From positions 20,223,243-20,287,242 of the forward strand of contig OX463816.1 of assembly GCA_949825045.1 (NCBI GenBank): a stretch of DNA of 64,000 bases. Direction: 5' to 3'. The position numbers and the translations under genes are program-made. Below, piece after piece: positions 13,901 through 23,210 of the stretch. Position 1 is the first letter of the stretch. Every line of letters begins with the position of its first letter. The notes below the pieces were generated by a model, which worked only from the letters and a program-made list of their open reading frames with translations, made no database searches and was not told where the DNA came from. Origin of the DNA: Argyresthia goedartella. Taxonomy: Eukaryota > Arthropoda > Insecta > Lepidoptera > Argyresthiidae.

Positions 13901-15645
13901 ACCATACATATTTAGGTCAAAAAATTAACGGGCTCTCATAATATCCACAAATACGTGAAAAAAATTCAAAATAAAATAGGATATTTGCAAGTTTTTTTTT
14001 AATATTACTTTTACATGTATTTAACTGTTTACATATTCATTTATTTTTGACATAGATCAGTTCAAGCCGATATTTTCTAATATAAACTAAATCGATAAAG
14101 GCTTAATGTTTACAATAATACGCGTTACGTACTTAAAAATGGCGAATAAACGAGTTGTCAGTGTTAACTTAAATTTAACGCTAAATGCTATATAAATGTC
14201 CACGCATGGCTTATAATGGTAAATTATAACTCAACCAGCAGTCTTAATGCCGACTTAAATTCAATTATTCAGCCCAGGTCTGAATTGACGGGCACGATGT
14301 ACAGATTTATAGCAGTGCTCTGCTTTGTAACTGCATAAAAGGTCACTCTTGGTACAATATTGGCCTATATTAATGCTGATATACGAGTATACTCTATCAG
14401 TAAGAAATGACGTAAAAGTCCACTTTTAAGCAGCATAGAGCATTATATCGTTGTTAATATACTTCACATCGTGTCTCTCTTAAAATGCAAGTGTTGTAAA
14501 GGTACACCTGTGAACCATTATTCCGCATACTGCACTATTTGTGTCCACAAAATGCGCTTTTGCAGCTGATAGGGTACAACGCTACTAAACGCTGAATCTT
14601 TGGCGTTTGTTTAGCGCTTAATAGAATCGCAGTACCGAATAATGCATTATATTGGGTCTTAATATTTACTATGCAGCTATTGCTGTCCGAGTGAATACTA
14701 ATAAGTCGTTAAAAGTGCTTAAACAACCAATGTGGACCTTGTGTGGAGCTTTGACTTGGGCGTGTTGTCATCTTATGTAATTCACGGTCAAAAGTGTCAA
14801 AAACAAGTTTTTCGCTAATATCTCCCTTCCTATATAATTCATTGATGAGGCCGTCTTCATACCCTTCTAACTTTTGTCTCAAAATTCACAATAAATGACA
14901 TGTCCACATAAAAATATTTATAAATATGCCATCATCATTGAAACCATAGGAAGCGAGATATTTGCCAAAAAACGTTTTGTTACCTTTGAGGTTGAATAAC
15001 GTGAGACGCGGACAAGTGATTTATTGTAACTTTTGAGACAATATTTAGAATTTTATGCCCAGATGCCATCATTGTTAAAACCTTAGGAAGGGAGATATCT
15101 ACGAAAAACCGAGTTTTGACATTTGATTGATGACGATTTTTGATTTTTGAGGTGATTTATTGTGTCTTTTAGGACAACATTAAGGATGCACACAAAAAGG
15201 GTTTATGCAAGTTTTCAGCCTATTATTGCACATTCCGAGGTAAAACTCTAACAGCCTGGTCTATGATGAACGTAATAGGTGGAGGTAATACATTTTCAAA
15301 GATTTTCTGTTGCCGCTACAGCAACAAATAACTAAACCTACACGCAATTTAGAAAATTAAAGGTCTTCACATACAAGAGATGATAATGAGTTAGTCTGAC
15401 TAAGCACTTGACCGCGGTTTTTAAAATTTTGGCTGTGGCGTCTCGGCTGTGGCGTCTCCGGAATGAGCCTCATTACCTGGGAACCTGTGTAGCGGGACCG
15501 CAGTGCAAGACATGTGCGTGGAGCGGCACGAGCACAGCGGGCTGGCGGCGCAAGGCTCCAGGCGCTCCGCTCGCGGCTGCGACAAGCAGGCCAGCATCAG
15601 AGCCGTGCGCAGCGCCCACCGAGCGCAGTGCTCGCCCGACACCAT
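1696..15645 (-). CDS. chp: Chaoptin-like leucine-rich-repeat cell-adhesion protein (five coding exons)
   Basis: Joined coding sequence 15645-15477, 7490-7346, 6776-6666, 6585-3593, 1982-1696: 3705 bases, 1234 residues plus stop, all borders GT/AG and in frame. Order: signal peptide (residues 1 to about 28, hydrophobic core ALRTALMLACL), N-terminal Cys motif PCAASPLCSC, then dozens of LRRs of the LxxLxLxxN type to about residue 1140, a C-terminal LRR cap (NPLRCECELAWL, later Cys in AATCKD and ADCHAS) and a short hydrophobic tail (ITFTLACAILTTL). Chaoptin is known as a GPI-anchored photoreceptor adhesion protein with this architecture, and its length is comparable to the fly protein. The name rests on architecture and motif memory, not on an alignment. 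A splice acceptor lies two bases before the ATG, so at least one noncoding 5' exon lies further right and is not identified. Most introns are filled with transposons. Photoreceptor expression is inferred from the family only. Confidence 0.8.
2331..2983. mobile_element. GC-rich foldback MITE, PIF/Harbinger type, in chaoptin intron 4
   Basis: The ends are inverted copies (CTGCGCTCACACAAAA shared exactly, about 110 bases of imperfect inverted homology on each side). A TAA triplet flanks both ends (2328-2330 and 2984-2986), which is the target-site duplication expected for PIF/Harbinger elements. The arms are very GC-rich and the middle is AT-rich. The open frames in it (for example 2771-2986) are products of the GC-rich arms, not genes. 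Confidence 0.8.
3593..6585 (-). CDS. chp: Chaoptin exon 4 (main LRR block)
   Basis: A single 2993-base exon without stops, carrying the bulk of the LRRs (for example LSLANNQMSQL, LDLSYNRI, LDLSHNRF, LDVSHNPI). The acceptor is TTTTGTTCGCAG before 6585 and the donor is CTTTCAG/GTAAAA at 3593. The frame continues upstream of the first ATG (HVGADIRWHHLEETLTS), so that ATG at 6521 is not the start of the protein. GC-rich segments inside the exon give long antisense open frames (5822-6504) that are shadows. Confidence 0.9.
6666..6776 (-). CDS. chp: Chaoptin exon 3
   Basis: 111 bases between acceptor TTGTTCACAG and donor AA/GTAAGT. It encodes SMAVTLASLDLGYNEFAEIP followed by a second LRR ending NWLNLQ. 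The reading frame joins both neighbours (phase 2 in, phase 2 out). Confidence 0.88.
7346..7490 (-). CDS. chp: Chaoptin exon 2 (first LRRs)
   Basis: 145 bases between acceptor AACGTTACAG and donor TTCAG/GTATGT. It reads WPRIKLQHLDISMANLQLLP and then a further LRR ending in EPSAF. It links the N-terminal Cys motif of exon 1 to the LRR array of exon 3 without a frame break. Confidence 0.88.
7951..8608. mobile_element. Foldback element A (MITE-like) in chaoptin intron 1
   Basis: The inverted arms start TATATGTTAC and extend about 90 bases (words TTAAGTTTAGCCGGCTAGTC and GAGCCTCGGCTAATGTC in both arms, opposite orientation). Further in, the word GGCTAATGT recurs several times on both strands. The centre holds TTGTTCTTACATGTTCAACC and CTTCACCTAAGCTA, which recur in a second foldback element at 55096-55452. 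The target-site duplication is ambiguous because the flanks (TA) merge with the palindromic termini. No protein is coded. Confidence 0.75.
8609..11289. other. Chaoptin intron 1, mostly featureless
   Basis: AT-rich intron sequence. The only structure I see is the hairpin at 9802-9874. Short open frames (for example 9019-9321 and 9252-9575) have no recognisable motifs and no coding context. Confidence 0.4.
9802..9874. repeat. 23-bp hairpin with 27-nt loop
   Basis: Arms 9802-9824 and 9852-9874 are inverted copies with 22 of 23 positions matching (core AAATGTCATTGG). The size is that of a tiny foldback element or a pre-miRNA-like hairpin. Nothing else supports a functional RNA. Confidence 0.6.
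11290..13090 (-). pseudogene. Decayed non-LTR retrotransposon reverse transcriptase (Jockey/CR1-like)
   Basis: The minus strand encodes a reverse transcriptase remnant. The finger region lies at about 12917-12640, the palm motif YGVPQGSILGPTLFLIYIND and the catalytic FADD box at 12438-12079, and degenerate thumb and C-terminal sequence continues to about 11290. A single-base frameshift near 12680 splits fingers from palm, and stops accumulate below 12079. Endonuclease and ORF1 are absent, so the copy is 5' truncated or eroded. It lies in chaoptin intron 1, in the same orientation as the gene. The clade assignment is from motif style only. Confidence 0.85.
13091..14785. other. Intron 1 stretch with a possible 1.4-kb inverted-terminus element
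   Basis: The words CACGCCCAAGT (about 13366) and its complement ACTTGGGCGTG (about 14752) face each other. Between them, cysteine- and stop-rich frames and repeated GCATTATA words suggest an old DNA element, but the termini are only about 11 bases long. A repeat remnant (tail style like that at 16671) lies at about 13160-13290. The 24-base palindrome at 13450-13473 is listed separately. Confidence 0.35.
13450..13473. repeat. Perfect 24-base palindrome, no spacer
   Basis: AGCATTATATGC is followed directly by its exact reverse complement (12-bp arms). See the finding on template-switch palindromes. Confidence 0.85.
14790..15185. repeat. Degenerate local repeat cluster
   Basis: The phrase GCCATCAT..TTGAAACC..AGGAAG.GAGATAT occurs at about 14922 and again at about 15064. 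A related inverted phrase (CGCTAATATCTCCCTTCC) lies near 14813. The spacing of the direct copies is about 140 bases. Origin unknown. Confidence 0.5.
15477..15645 (-). CDS. chp: Chaoptin exon 1 of the coding region (signal peptide and Cys motif)
   Basis: It begins MVSGEHCARWALRTALMLAC and ends at donor CCCAG/GTAATG. The ATG at 15645-15643 follows an acceptor (CTCCTTGCAG) by two bases, so transcription starts further upstream in an unrecognised noncoding exon. The Cys-rich stretch PCAASPLCSCRSTHMSC resembles the chaoptin N terminus. The exon is GC-rich relative to the surrounding intron, as coding exons of this gene are. Confidence 0.85.
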
Positions 15646-15647
15646 CA

Positions 15648-16365
15648 CTGCAAGGAGAGAAGAGTTGAATTTACAAATAATAATGCTGAAAACAGAGTAT
15701 TTCCTAGATGAAACAAAATGAACATAAGTCTTCATTTAAAACTATAGTTAAAACATTGCGAAAGCGGTCATCGACTCCTGTCTACCACGGTACGCTCATG
15801 ATTGGGTTAGCGGTACTTACTTATTGCGTGCAACGTTCGAAATAACTGTCGTCTAGTGTATCATGGTAGCGGTCGCCGACCGTGACCATTACCTTGTATG
15901 ATTGGGTTAGCAGTAGCAGTAGGGTCAATGACAACAGGTAGGTGCAACACGGCATTGTGTTTAAGTTATATTTAAACTATATTTAGCGGCTGTCGAAAGT
16001 GTGGTACAAGTCTACCTAAGATTTTCGCCGGTTCGGTATCATTAAAAACATCTAGCGTGTGCAATCCATCATTGCAGCGCGTAAAGTCGTGCAGGCCATG
16101 TTTAATAAGTTGAGCTATCTCTTTAATGGCGGATCCATAATATGTCACACTATCGAATGAACTGACAATTACTGAATGAACGGCCGAGATCTGATTGAAT
16201 TGAATATTTAATGAATGAAATAAATTCAGAATTTTAGACTGATTAATTTTCACAAGCTGTGTTATAATGATGTATCAAATGTTCAAAATAAAAACTATTA
16301 CTTTTTCAAATAACTAAATTTTGACCAGTAATTTGGCCACATTGGCTGTTACTGAATTTCAATGA
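15648..16365. other. Upstream intron or flank of chaoptin, nothing recognised
   Basis: AT-rich DNA upstream of the first coding exon. The minus-strand open frame at 15972-16253 has no recognisable motif, and I cannot place the missing 5' UTR exon here. Confidence 0.3.
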
Positions 16366-16382
16366 ACACACACACACACACA
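16366..16382. repeat. (AC)n microsatellite
   Basis: About eight AC units. A G-run followed by a C-run (16509-16552) with a GTGAAGATTATCAC centre forms a potential hairpin shortly after it. Confidence 0.9.
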
Positions 16383-16670
16383 TTCTAGGAAAATATTTTG
16401 ATTTAGAACCTTCGTTCCCGCATACTTCATTCATACGTTCTTTCATTCACTTCATTGCCCATCTAAAACAATGGACGAAACAAAATCTGGGGAGGCTTTT
16501 GACCTTGGAGGGGGGGGGGGTGAAGATTATCACCCCCCACCCCCGGTACTCCCTCAGCCACAATAACCTACTCTAGCCAAATTTCAAATCATAACATAAA
16601 TCATCATGACTTTCAAACAAAATGTCTGCTGGCTGGCCTTTACTAAAAACTAAATCTAAGTAAATAAATA

Positions 16671-17068
16671 AAAACCGGTCAAGTGCGAGTCGAAATCGCG
16701 CACGAAGGGTTCCGTACCACCGTTCAATGGAAGCGATGGTGTGGAGTGAATAGTTTGGATTTTACACAGCAAAATATTGTTTACCAAGTTATTGGTGCGG
16801 TTACTTTCACACTCCATGTACGTAACCAGGTGCATCCATAAGTTTGTATGTGGTATTGAAAGAATTGTTGTATGGGAGCCCCCTTAAATATTTCTTTTAT
16901 CCTGTTTTTTAGTATTTTTTGTTATAGCGGCAACATAAATACATAATCTGTGAAAATTTTAACTCTCTAGCTAGCTAGGTTCTTGAGATAAAGCCTGGTG
17001 ACAGACGGACGGACAGCGAAGTCTTAGTAACAGGGTTCCGTTCTTACCCGTTGGGTACGGAACCCTAG
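16671..17068 (+). mobile_element. Dispersed lepidopteran-type repeat, copy 1
   Basis: A 398-base unit starting AAAACCGGTCAAGTGCGAGT and ending TTGGGTACGGAACCCTAG, nearly identical to the reverse complement of 26975-27366. The internal word TTATAGCGGCAAC and the terminal block GACAGACGGACGGACAGCG recur as partial copies at about 415-515, 13160-13290, 15300-15360, 25540-25720, 33165-33190 and 55920-56080. It has no long open frame and looks like a nonautonomous family. I cannot name it from the sequence. Confidence 0.75.
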
Positions 17069-18460
17069 AAAACAAGCAAAGAAACAAGCTGTGACACAAA
17101 AATATAACCAAAAATTGCTTCATCAATATGGTTGTCATTAAACCGAATGGTTTAATGCACAATGTCTTATAACATATTTTGACGTTATTACTGCGTTTTT
17201 TTTGATAGATTAAAAGAAATCATATCTGAAAATCTATTGAGTTTCTCGAACTGAAACATTCAGGTTATGCTTAGAGTGAACCCAACTATCCGCCAAAAAA
17301 TCACGAACTTCCTATAGCTGTGCGGCCAAAGTCTAAAGGTGAGCCGAATGTGGTGGCCAAATATGATCGAGATAAATATGATGATGATAGATATGTAGTT
17401 AGATATGCCAGATATTTGTGTTATAATTATAATTTATTTATCTATAGTGTGCCACTACTGAGAGCGCTACTGAGTTAGGTGAGATAGGTATGTGAATGTG
17501 ATTAGCACTTGCGTATACACTATAAGTAAATGTAGATGTTTTCGAATCGGTTCAGAACCATCATGTATAGAGGAATATATATAGAAGTAACGACGATTTC
17601 CAACACAAGCTTAAAATGGAACTAAGTACAATTTTTTATCACCGTACAGCATCACGTGACATACTAAATGATTCCTTGTTACACTCAAATTGTTAATTCG
17701 GTCAATAAGTCTTTCAGGGAATACGGTAATTAGGTTGCATTAAAGAGATAGCTGTAATGAATCATATTTGAAATCTCCAGAGTACGAGACATTCGGAAAT
17801 GCCTTGTTTGTTTATTTGCATTCGGTACTTACCTGTTCGGAAAAGGTTCTCGTTTACATAATTAACTAGCCCCCGATAGACGCAATGAACCACGAAAGCA
17901 AACCCACGAACGAAATGAAAGAAATTTCGACAATACAGTAATCGGTTAATTTGTAAATACAATCAAATCATTCTCCATCGATGCACCACTGATACCTACG
18001 ATTGGGCACCGACGTGTTGGTATATTTCGGGCCATATAAGCGATTTTAATTTAAAATTCAGCAATAAAATCTGAATGTAAATTCCGCTGGTTTGCGCCGT
18101 TATTGCTCCGATGAAAAAGCTGGATTGCACTTTTCTTGTTGGTAGTATTTGTTTGATACTCTCTATCAGTTTGTGTAGTTCACGGAAGCTATTTCCTGTG
18201 CAGCTTCTGGTATGAGCTAGCTAGGGAGTCGTTAAAATACCAACCGCGCAAATGTATGGGCAGTGAAACGATTTGTTACCAGTAAGATAATCGCGTGTTC
18301 GATGGCGTTTAAGACACACCTTTATGGCTTTGTAGGTAATTTTATAGCTAGTTCTTAGACTTTTTAGGTAGTTTAAGGATTTTATGTCATTCTAAAACAA
18401 TATAAAAGTAAAATTGTAACCGTGTTACTACAAAAAATGTAATTAGTTTAACCTTAAAAC
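17069..18460. other. Intergenic or intronic, no feature seen
   Basis: AT-rich sequence. The short open frames (for example 17762-17962 on the minus strand) show no family motif. Confidence 0.4.
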
Positions 18461-18461
18461 C

Positions 18462-18650
18462 TTGACGACCTTTGTGGCGCAGCGGTTGTCGCTCTGCCTA
18501 CCATGCGAGAGGTCCCGGGTTCGATCTCCTGCTGGGGGTAAAGAAAAAGAAATCCCCAGGTCTTGGATGTTCATATGTGTGTGACGTCACTGTTTCAGGT
18601 TCCCACGACACAGGTAATCCTAGTGTGGGGCCAGAAGCAATGTATGTGCC
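18462..18650 (+). mobile_element. tRNA-derived SINE, family 1
   Basis: The head resembles a tRNA: A-box-like TGGCGCAGCGGTTG, CATGCGAGAGGTCCCGGG and B-box GGTTCGATCTCC. It is followed by an A/G-rich linker and a body (TTGGATGTTCATATG, TGACGTCACTGTTTC, ATCCTAGTGTG) shared with the copy at 31627. The cloverleaf is degenerate and fused to SINE body sequence, so this is not a tRNA gene. Confidence 0.8.
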
Positions 18651-21455
18651 TGTATGTAAATGTTTATGTTCGTTTAAAACAAACGTCAAATCCTATACAT
18701 TTTTGTATCTAGACAAGTGTTGAACAGGAGTTTATGTTTTTGTGGTAAGACCCTAAAGTTCTTCCTTTTCTTCTTTTATAAACAGCGTGTTAACCTCTTT
18801 TGAGGTTAATATTGGCAGTATCAACTGTATTTCAAAGATCACAATTTAGTCAGAAGGAATTTATGTTATTCTGAAATTTGGGAATTTTTATCAGACAAAT
18901 AGACTATTCAAAAGACAGCTCGTTTAATACTAGTGGTTCTGTGTGACCAGTAGACCTCGCGAGCCCTTATAATAAACCGTTCGATAACCGACACTTTTCC
19001 TTTTATCCTGGCTTAGCAATGCCATTTCAGAGTTTTGAAACCAACCTACCTATGGTATATTGGAGAGGAACGAGAAAAGAGCCATCCCCACCCCTCTTCA
19101 GCTAACACCCATGCCCCACCTACAACCCCCACCGTAGGTTATCATATTTTACCCACACTCCTTTACCCACCACTCCTTGATGATGAGTCAGTCAGTGACA
19201 AAACGGCGGGACTTTGAACGGCTGTCGTTTCCAATCTATTGGTTGAAATTGACTGAATTTTGGAAATCAGGCTATTTAAATTGACTGGAACTGGGACTTG
19301 GAAATTTATTGATTGCCTATTTATATATTTTATATAATTAGTCACAGAAAATGCAGGTGTCTAATTTTATCTACAACATAGTTACAGGGAGTCGAAAATA
19401 CCCCGAAGTGCTTCCCCTCCACTTCATCTTTTTGTTTTTTTCGCAACATCTTGAGTAGAATTAAGTCCTTACATTGCCTTTCAAATTTGATTGAAATCTG
19501 TCGATAAATAACGCTACAGCAAACTTACCCCCTCTCCCGACTTTTTTTTTATAAATCAAGGAACCTTTGTGTAAATTTTTGTCAATATCGGTTGAAAAAT
19601 GCGACTTGTAGGCAAGAACAGACAGACGGACAAAGGTATGTATGACGAAACTGGACGCTTCGCTCGCTTCCCTCGGTCGGTCCGAAGAGAACCGTGTTCT
19701 GGTTGGTTGATTTGTATCACGAGAACCTACAGCCTTATCACCTACTCCCTGACATCTAGGAATTTCAAACAAACGGAACAAGATTAAGATGCTAATTCCC
19801 AGATCTCAGAAAAAATGAATAAAACTGCTGGAAATTAACGTTTTAAGAATGTTTTGTTGCTGTTAGCACCAACCAGGAAAACGTGTAGCATGTTGGATTC
19901 CAAGTATTTTTTTCGGACATGAGTAACTGTCCCCATCTGTAAAGTTCTTAGTGGAGATAAAACAAAAAAAACCCTAGGTCTAGGATGTTTGTAATGAAGC
20001 AATGAATGTAAATGTAAAAATGTAAATGTATTCATATAGGTTGATATGTCAATGTAATGTAAAGTATAAAGCACTGGCTGCTATTCAATTCTGAATGAGA
20101 TACAATTAGATTGTTGGTCACACAATCATGTTTCGGTACAACACCATACAGATCTACCGAAGTCATAACGAGCCGATAGGTAGTTCCGACGCCCATATAA
20201 CTTACGATTCAAATAGGTTTACTAAAACGGATGTGTATCATCCTTGAACACCTGACAATAGTGAAATTTTACAACCAACTTGAGATGAGTATGCCCGTTT
20301 GAGCGTAACCGACGTTCCGTTCGCTGTTAAAAAAATGTAAACTGCACCTAAAGAAGTTTTCACCCACACATTTCATGGCATCCCATCCCCACTGAATATA
20401 ATTTAGACAAAGAGAATTAGTTTGACAGCAAAAGTTGTTGGGCTATTCACGTAGTTGGTGCAAGTAAGGGGTGAGTCTTGTACAGATGGGAGGCAGACCT
20501 TGGAATGATGCCAAGGGCCGAAGGGTGGAAAAATGCATTCGGTATCAGAACCTCATTTGAAATTGCAGCAGCGAAACATTGAGGCTTTCACAACAACTTG
20601 AGAGTGGTTGAGTGATGGTATAAAGGACTTAGTATATTAAACACAAAAACTATTATTGGTTTCTGCATGGGCCGCATTATGCGGGCATTACTTATACTTA
20701 AACGTAGGCTGAAGAAAAATAAGAAGACTTATACTTAATATTATCTCTACAATACACCAGCGACATGTGCTCGAAAACACATACAGTGAGAAAGCCAAGA
20801 ATCTTGTGGTTATATTTGATAACTTGCTGTCCTGGTTGCCCCAAGTTTGTGGGAGATTCCTGTACTTCTTACTAAGGCAGTCTAAAATCAACCTTGGTCA
20901 GTGCCTTCCACTACCCTCAGTAAGTAGAAGACATAGAAACATTGGACAAACTCGAACGACCTCTAAAATTCGGCATTCGGTTTGTCTTCTGGCTGCGCAA
21001 ATATGACCATGTCTCCCAGTATCACATTCTCTCTTACCTGTTCAATATTTAGAGAAACCACAGCTATCCCAAATATCTTCGAGATCGTAAATGCCAATGG
21101 GAAAAAAATACAAGGAAAATATTATTTGGGAAAATTTATCTATACATTCTATGTGACGTCACACCAAATTGAATATGTCGCCCTCGAGAGTGCAAAAAGC
21201 CCTTGATTTAAAAAATAAGCATGCGAACCGTGTTGGGTATCAAATTACACCTCATAAAATTTTAGAAGTGTTATGACAGATGGCGTGAAACTTCATAAAG
21301 CCACTTCTTAAATACTAGGGATGTTAGCAAAATTGTCGGAAAGCATAGAAACTAAAAAAGGATGCCAAAATCTATCCAAATTTGCTGCATCCAATTCACA
21401 AATGTTTGAAGAGTGTATCGATTAATTTTAATTGTCGATGTTTTTAAGCAATATC
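18651..21455. other. Mosaic of weak repeat traces, no gene
   Basis: At about 19590-19790 there is a remnant with the GACAGACGGACAAAG word found in the dispersed repeat. At about 19960-20000 there is a partial match to the SINE linker (AAACCCTAGGTCTAGGATG). The remainder shows nothing I can assign. Confidence 0.4.
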
Positions 21456-21459
21456 CCTC

Positions 21460-21886
21460 ACTTACAAAATCTAATCTCTGGAGGTATCTTGTTGTAGAAG
21501 AGATTGCAATGACCCTTGAAAGAATTGCAAACTTTCGCAAGTCTAAACCGGGTAGCAACTAGTCTGTGATTATTTCTTAGGTTAACATTAAAGCGTTCGC
21601 TAAATTTGGAAAATGTTGTGTGGTCCTTGCGTAAACATTATATTTTTAAAAATAAATTGACTAGCTAGAATTAATATGTCAGTTTCTTTAAAACAACTCA
21701 TAAGGAATCTATGCGTCTTAGATTATAAATTGATCGAATATATATTTTCTGCAATAACAAGATAGTTTGAATATCAGCTGCTTTTCCCCACAAAAGGATA
21801 CCATAGGACATGGCACTATGAAAATAACTACAATAGACCAGCCTAGATCAAGATCTAGGCTTCCACATCCATACTTTGTCTGATGT
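21460..21886 (-). pseudogene. LINE A copy 1, 3' part of reverse-transcriptase ORF
   Basis: The reverse complement matches the C-terminal coding region of the better LINE A copy at 44860-45240 (words such as TCCTATGG near 21800 and CTCTGGAGGTATCTTGTTGT at 21477). Stops and indels show it is dead. It breaks at 21886, where another element (21887-22864) is inserted, and resumes at 22865. A local palindrome (21841-21860) absent from the other copies lies in it. Confidence 0.85.
21841..21860. repeat. 9-bp palindrome, 2-nt spacer, created by local insertion
   Basis: GCCTAGATC AA GATCTAGGC. The homologous copies at about 39532 and 44863 have CTAGATGTAG followed by the same downstream sequence, so in this copy four bases were replaced by fourteen that include the reverse complement of the adjacent left flank. 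Confidence 0.85.
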
Positions 21887-22864
21887 ATACACTCGGTACG
21901 GAGTCTTTGACTCGAGTGTATTCGATTAGGGACCTCGGAGTTACGTTCGACCCTAAACTCACATTCCATGAGCACCTGAGCACATTGGCCAAGGAATGCT
22001 TCAAAATATTGGGGTTTGTAATACGGAATAGTAAGGGATTCCATAACCTGGGTGTGGTCCAGCTTCTCTACATGGCCCTAGTGAGAACCAAACTTGAATC
22101 TAGCTCGGTGGTTTGGAATCCGTACGAAAGCTCCTACATACTTTTGCTCGAGAAGGTACACAAAGCTTTCCTACGATACCTATATAAGCGGAAATTTGGA
22201 TACTACCCTTATCTTTATCCATCCGCTTTTATATTGGGTATGCTCGGATACAACTCACTAGAGGTCAGACCTAACACCGAGCAGCTTCTGACTGTGTGTC
22301 GATTGTTGCGAGGCGACAGTGACTGCGCCGTGCTTTCGGTACGGTATGCGCGCTAAACGTGCCCGACAGATATCTCCTCGCGCGTAGGCACCAGCTGTTA
22401 GCGGGCGGCACGTACCGCACGATGGCGCGCCAGCAGTCTCCACTGGTGAGGGCGCGGGATAGCCTCAATGCTCTGCTGGCTGCAGCACCACTGACTGATC
22501 TGTTTGGTGATGAGTGGAGGCATATTGTGCGAGAATGTGGCAGGTTCTGCGAGATGAAGAAGTGAAAGTGTTGTCTTAGAAATATTATTATTATTATTTT
22601 TTGCATTGACATTTTATTTCAGTACCCTTGACATACCTAATAATGTTTAATACTATTTGAAATTGACCTAAATTTAATGTTTAATGTGATTTGATAAGTA
22701 GTATTTTCTACGAATGTCTACCCTTTGTTCCCTACCTGTGAAATCGACTTACCTAAATTGATACTGACATTGTATAACTATTAGACTTTGTACAGCGCGT
22801 TGGGTGTATACCTGTAATGTTGTATATCGTACTTGTATATTAAATAAATAAAATAAATAAATAA
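21887..22864 (+). mobile_element. 5'-truncated non-LTR retrotransposon nested in LINE A
   Basis: It encodes the C-terminal part of a reverse transcriptase ORF (RDLGVTFDPKLTFHEHL, then LLEKVHKAFLRYLYKRKFG, then GTLG-like GMLGYNSLEVR) in one frame to about 22350, then continues in another frame (DRYLLARRHQLL to GRFCEMKK, stop at 22565), so one frameshift is present. A 3' UTR follows and ends in an (AAATA)n tail. ATGT flanks both sides (21883-21886 and 22865-22868) and is a plausible target-site duplication. The catalytic palm is missing, so the insertion was truncated during integration. Confidence 0.85.
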
Positions 22865-23210
22865 ATGTTTCTAACCGTGTAAGCCACAGAACTTAATCTT
22901 CCAGCTAATTAATATATGAGGGGTCCCCACTGCAATTTGCTATAAACTGTTATTCCATGAAACTTCGTATCATTGTCTGATTCTAACGAGTTGCTGTCTA
23001 ACACTAAACTGTTCTCAAATAGCCTGACATTTGGAAGTGAGAATTTATACACTTGGTGTACCAGCGTTTAACAATACATTATTAACTGTAAACAAATTCA
23101 AGGTTAAATACACCATTCACATCATCAAAATTTTCTTTTTGTTATTCAATTTTGAAGAACAGTGAATCATCAATCAGCTATCAATCGACAGTCAAAGAGT
23201 TACCCAAAAT
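22865..23210 (-). pseudogene. LINE A copy 1, continuation beyond the nested insertion
   Basis: It resumes exactly where 21886 stopped. The reverse complement corresponds to about 44550-44850 of the better copy (words GGGGTCCCCACTGCAATTTGCT and GACATTTGGAAGTGAGAATTT on the plus strand). It fades out after about 23210. Confidence 0.8.

Noticed and set aside
13366..14763. Possible 1.4-kb DNA transposon with CACGCCCAAGT termini
   Set aside because: The terminal match is only about 11 bases and no target duplication is visible. Not enough to call an element.
15408..15721. Three overlapping plus-strand frames around 15.5 kb
   Set aside because: Antisense to chaoptin coding exon 1; no motifs.
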